Shown piece after piece: positions 60,985 through 64,000 of a DNA stretch of 64,000 nt. The translations under genes and the position numbers were made by a program. The notes below the pieces were generated by a model. It worked only from the letters and a program-made list of their open reading frames with translations, was not told the origin of the DNA and made no database searches. Position 1 is the first letter of the stretch. Each line of letters begins with the position of its first letter. Source of the stretch: Lachnospiraceae bacterium (lineage in GTDB: Bacteria; Bacillota; Clostridia; Lachnospirales; Lachnospiraceae); NCBI GenBank assembly GCA_017558145.1, contig JAFYWF010000069.1:17824-81823 (forward strand). Direction: 5' to 3'.

Positions 60985-63939
60985 TCAACTAGATACATTC
61001 TTTGCTAGTGATAATTCCAGTAATTCCTCTGCCACTACTGCCGATTTAATCCTCATCAAATTATCCCAAACATCTTCCTTGCCAAGAAGATTCATTCCTC
61101 CATGCCACACAAGTTCAGCATCGATAATTGCAAAATGCTCATCCACCTCATCCTTAACTATAACATGAACTCCTGCTTCCTCCATCTGTTTTATCATCGA
61201 ATAGTAATGCGCTGAGCTTCCATATGCTGCAGCTTCAGGATTAGTCGTTATTACCGTAATCTTACAACCGGCTTCCACTCTTTGTTTTGTTACATAAATC
61301 ATTCTATCAATCTTATCCTGTGTAATTTGAGGACTTGAAATAATTATCCTCTTTTCAGCTTCAACCAAATCCTGCTCAAAGATATCCGAATAATTTCCAG
61401 AATCATAAATCGCATTTGCAGTTTGTTTCTCCAGCACCATATTGGAAATCAACGAATAACCTAGGCGCTTATATGTTCTAAGCCTCTTTGCATACATATT
61501 TTCAAACACTCTTATGTGAGAATCTATGTAATCATATACCACAACATCTTTCTTCCCTTCATAATCACGATGAAGTCTTCCCACATATTGTTCCAAACGC
61601 CCTTCAAAAGAAACTGGTGCTGCTAACATAAGTGTATCTAGCCTTGGGAAATCAAAACCCTCACCAATTTTCTGGCCTGTTGCAATTAAAACAAGCGATT
61701 TATCATCTGGTATCTCTTTAAGTTTTCGTCTTATCTCTGAATTTTCCTTATCGCTATTATCTCCATATAATAAAAATACATAATCCGCAGCATTTGTCAG
61801 ATTATCATAGAGTTTTTTTGCCTGTTCCTTATATCTTGTAAGTATAACCGGCGTTCGTCCAGTAGTAATTGCCGATTTTGTATCTTCAACAATCATCTCG
61901 CTTCTAACCTGATTATCGCTGATAAGGTTGTATGCGCCATTGATATCATTTTTCGTTTCATTTGTATCAATAACTCTTGTGAATCTTGGATACACAAAAT
62001 GACCTATTCCTTGAGCTTCAGCACGTTCTTTTGCTGTATAACTGTGTCTTATTGGGCCAAGCAACATATGTATGATTTTCTCAAGATTATCGCCTCTCTT
62101 TGGAGTTGCCGATACTCCATAAACATATCTCGCGTTCATTTTTTGCATTACTTCAACAGAAGTGTTTGAACCACAATGATGACATTCATCCATGATAACC
62201 ATTCCATAAGAATTGATGAATTCATTAAAATTCCCCTTGCTATACATAGAGCCAACCATTGCAACATCAATTATGCCCGTAAGCGTATTTTTATTTCCTG
62301 TAAATACGCCTATAACACTGTCTCTTTTCTTTTCCCTACCAGTTTTTGTTCTATATGTAGGTGGTTCTTCGTTTATGTTTAGAAACTTATTTAATTCCTC
62401 TACCCACTGTTCCAGTAAATCTTTGCTTTGAAGCAAAATTAATGTATTTACCTTTCTCTGCGAAATAAGATAACTACATACAACTGTTTTGCCAAATGCC
62501 GTTGTTGCACTAAGCACACCATGATCATATTGAAGCATTCTATCTGCCGCTAAATCTTGTCCTGTACGTAAATCACCATTAAAGGCAACTCTGATTGGTC
62601 TTCCTTTTTCCCGATGATCCACAAGATCGTATTCAATGCCAGCTTCTTTACAGTTACTTATCACTGTATCTCTAAGTCCTCTCGGAAGGCGTATGTATCC
62701 ATCTATGTCCTGTCCCATATAAATAGCACTAAAATTATAATAATTCGAATACCCTAGTCTCTTGTTTTTATAAAAAATAGGATTATCAAATGCTGCCAGG
62801 CTCCTAATTTGATTTTGAATTCTTGGCATAAGATTAAGTGCATCGATATACACGCCATCACCAAGAACTATATGCATCTTACCAACAACATCAGATTTGA
62901 CAAATGACTGTTTCTTCTTCCAAGGCTTCGGCCTATCCACAACATCAGCCGACGAAACTCCCGTTGTTTCAGATATTTCTGCTTTCCATTTTTGCATAAA
63001 ATATTCAATATCTTCAATTGATAATTTAGTGGTATGATTCAGAAGTATATCCCACTGATCCGGATAAGCATTCCAATTCTTATCAACAAATGCACTATTA
63101 CCATTTTTCAAGGCCTGTCCCTGAAGTGGCAATGCTATTAAATTTCCTATACTGCTTGCCGCATCCTGACATGGATACATTCTGTCATAATATTGGAATG
63201 ACTTCATATTTATTGAAGACTGACCTCTATCAAGCAACAAAAAACCAAAATTTCTAGCAAGAGATGCGGAAATTGGTCTTTTAAAGAAAATCCATACATG
63301 CGCTCCTTTTCCAGACCTAGAGCGCTCTACTAATGGTGTAATTCCATTCTTTTCACACATCAAACGAAGTGCATCAACTTCTTTATGCCATTCTTCTGTA
63401 ACATTAGCAAAATCTGTAGCTTCAGCACCTTTCTCATGATTATCAAAATCAAATACTATAAATCTACATGTTCCATCCGGAAGTAACGGATAAACTCCAA
63501 GCACATCGGAACCATCTTCCTTGTAACCTACTAAATGTTCAACAATCTTTTTGGCAGTAAGTTTTGTCCATTTTGTGTTCTCACAATCTTCACAACGAAT
63601 TTTTTCGCCTCTTTGTTTAGGACATATTCTATCATTCCAACGATTATCGCACTGTGGAAAGTACCCTCCATTTCTTCCGCGCTTTGCATACACGTCAGTT
63701 CTTCCCCAAAACATAGCAAAATACTGATTAGCTATATCTTCCGTTATAAATTTGTCAATGATTCTTTCTCCCTGGTCAGGATCGTATTCTGCAGTATCTT
63801 CGATTTTATCTTCAAATATGCCTCTTTCCGGATATGCTATATTGGCTTTTTTCAATTTATCTTTTAAATAGTTATTTTCTTCTTGTAACTCTCTTATCAA
63901 TTTTCGAAGCGAGTCAAGATTTTCAGCTTCAATATTCAT
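60985..63939 (-). CDS. Primase-helicase-PLD nuclease fusion (TOTE-type conflict protein)
   Basis: A 984-residue protein with GAGG before the ATG. Residues 1-25 are a coiled coil. At about 60-320 is an archaeo-eukaryotic primase domain: FIVFDFDNH gives the catalytic DxD, ERSRSGKGAHVWIFF the second motif, and a Cys cluster (CDNRWNDRIC, CEDC) a zinc site. At about 440-800 is an SF2 helicase: Walker A TTAFGKTV, MDECHHCG, SATPKRGD and motif VI QYVGRLHRDY. At about 830-975 is a phospholipase-D-type nuclease with EHFAIID and WHGGMN; its HxK Lys is replaced. This architecture matches what I recall as the TOTE conflict system. It heads the cluster 75 bases before the HTH gene. Confidence 0.85.
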   Translation of the reverse strand: MNIEAENLDSLRKLIRELQEENNYLKDKLKKANIAYPERGIFEDKIEDTAEYDPDQGERIIDKFITEDIANQYFAMFWGRTDVYAKRGRNGGYFPQCDNRWNDRICPKQRGEKIRCEDCENTKWTKLTAKKIVEHLVGYKEDGSDVLGVYPLLPDGTCRFIVFDFDNHEKGAEATDFANVTEEWHKEVDALRLMCEKNGITPLVERSRSGKGAHVWIFFKRPISASLARNFGFLLLDRGQSSINMKSFQYYDRMYPCQDAASSIGNLIALPLQGQALKNGNSAFVDKNWNAYPDQWDILLNHTTKLSIEDIEYFMQKWKAEISETTGVSSADVVDRPKPWKKKQSFVKSDVVGKMHIVLGDGVYIDALNLMPRIQNQIRSLAAFDNPIFYKNKRLGYSNYYNFSAIYMGQDIDGYIRLPRGLRDTVISNCKEAGIEYDLVDHREKGRPIRVAFNGDLRTGQDLAADRMLQYDHGVLSATTAFGKTVVCSYLISQRKVNTLILLQSKDLLEQWVEELNKFLNINEEPPTYRTKTGREKKRDSVIGVFTGNKNTLTGIIDVAMVGSMYSKGNFNEFINSYGMVIMDECHHCGSNTSVEVMQKMNARYVYGVSATPKRGDNLEKIIHMLLGPIRHSYTAKERAEAQGIGHFVYPRFTRVIDTNETKNDINGAYNLISDNQVRSEMIVEDTKSAITTGRTPVILTRYKEQAKKLYDNLTNAADYVFLLYGDNSDKENSEIRRKLKEIPDDKSLVLIATGQKIGEGFDFPRLDTLMLAAPVSFEGRLEQYVGRLHRDYEGKKDVVVYDYIDSHIRVFENMYAKRLRTYKRLGYSLISNMVLEKQTANAIYDSGNYSDIFEQDLVEAEKRIIISSPQITQDKIDRMIYVTKQRVEAGCKITVITTNPEAAAYGSSAHYYSMIKQMEEAGVHVIVKDEVDEHFAIIDAELVWHGGMNLLGKEDVWDNLMRIKSAVVAEELLELSLAKNVSS

Positions 63940-64000
63940 TTTCTTATCCTCGCTTTCTAGTAGTACTTACGCATAATTTATCTACTGAAAAACGAATAGA

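Noticed and set aside
1..64000. CRISPR arrays, rRNA genes, complete tRNA genes, insertion sequences
   Set aside because: I looked for direct-repeat/spacer patterns, rRNA and tRNA signatures, and transposase frames with terminal inverted repeats and saw none beyond the tRNA fragment at 4417-4437.

Overview
The window looks like the chromosome of a low-GC, spore-lineage Gram-positive bacterium, most likely a member of the Clostridia close to Lachnospiraceae. Supporting signs are: strong AGGAGG-type ribosome binding sites; A/T-rich codon use; a sporulation sigma factor (sigH) in the Bacillus/Clostridium order ispF ... cysE-cysS-mrnC-rlmB-sigH; a cysteine T-box leader; a Spo0A-type DNA-binding protein; microcompartment (eut) shell genes; and many Na+-coupled amino-acid carriers. 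I saw no rRNA, no complete tRNA, no CRISPR array and no insertion sequence.

Layout. (1) Positions 1-4.45 kb are an accessory island. It holds an incomplete leftward gene, a coiled-coil gene, and a rightward cluster: a tiny membrane protein overlapping a LPO_1073/Vpar_1526-like protein, a BglII-like nuclease without a methylase, a zinc-ribbon protein and a helical protein. Three of these proteins carry a short Q/N/Y-rich motif, and in two of them it resembles a RHIM/amyloid signalling motif. The island ends at what looks like the 3' end of a tRNA-Leu gene followed by that gene's terminator, i.e. an attachment-site junction. (2) 4.8-9.8 kb: an isolated eutH, an unknown 564-residue protein, a lipoprotein and a small membrane protein. 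(3) 9.9-17.7 kb: a DAACS symporter with an extra cytosolic domain, glycerol dehydrogenase, a STAND NTPase with kinesin-light-chain-type TPRs, and putP. (4) 17.8-26.4 kb: housekeeping and hypothetical genes on the minus strand (DUF2974 hydrolase, nucleoid-associated protein, kinase-like protein, MORN protein, DUF362 ferredoxin, glgA, Spo0A-like regulator, TraX-like protein). (5) 26.4-38.1 kb: an M20 peptidase with two membrane proteins, a pantothenate/CoA cluster (coaX, ECF S component, coaBC), nitroreductase, a dipeptide epimerase divergent from a DUF819 transporter, ProXp-ala and a DUF6020 protein. (6) 38.2-49.5 kb: a giant RND permease with a coiled-coil hairpin insert, then the conserved sigH-rlmB-mrnC-cysS-cysE-(T-box)-GNAT-ispF block and a methyltransferase. 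(7) 49.8-57.1 kb: alanine symporter, dehydrogenase, VOC, MgtC, UvrD helicase, AEC carrier and Spx/ArsC. (8) 57.2-58.6 kb: a mini eut operon of two permuted BMC shell genes plus eutP. (9) 58.6-64 kb: a second accessory region with a hairpin-rich non-coding stretch, 21-bp tandem repeats, and a three-gene cluster headed by a primase-helicase-PLD nuclease of TOTE type.

How the genes work together. The ethanolamine functions are scattered and incomplete here (eutH at 4.8 kb; eutS/BMC/eutP at 57-58.6 kb). The CoA genes form a vitamin B5 uptake-activation unit. The dipeptide epimerase/DUF819 pair and the M20/DUF5058 group look like peptide salvage units. Conflict or defence candidates lie in both flanking accessory regions and in the STAND gene. 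All functional calls come from reading motifs by eye; no database search was run.
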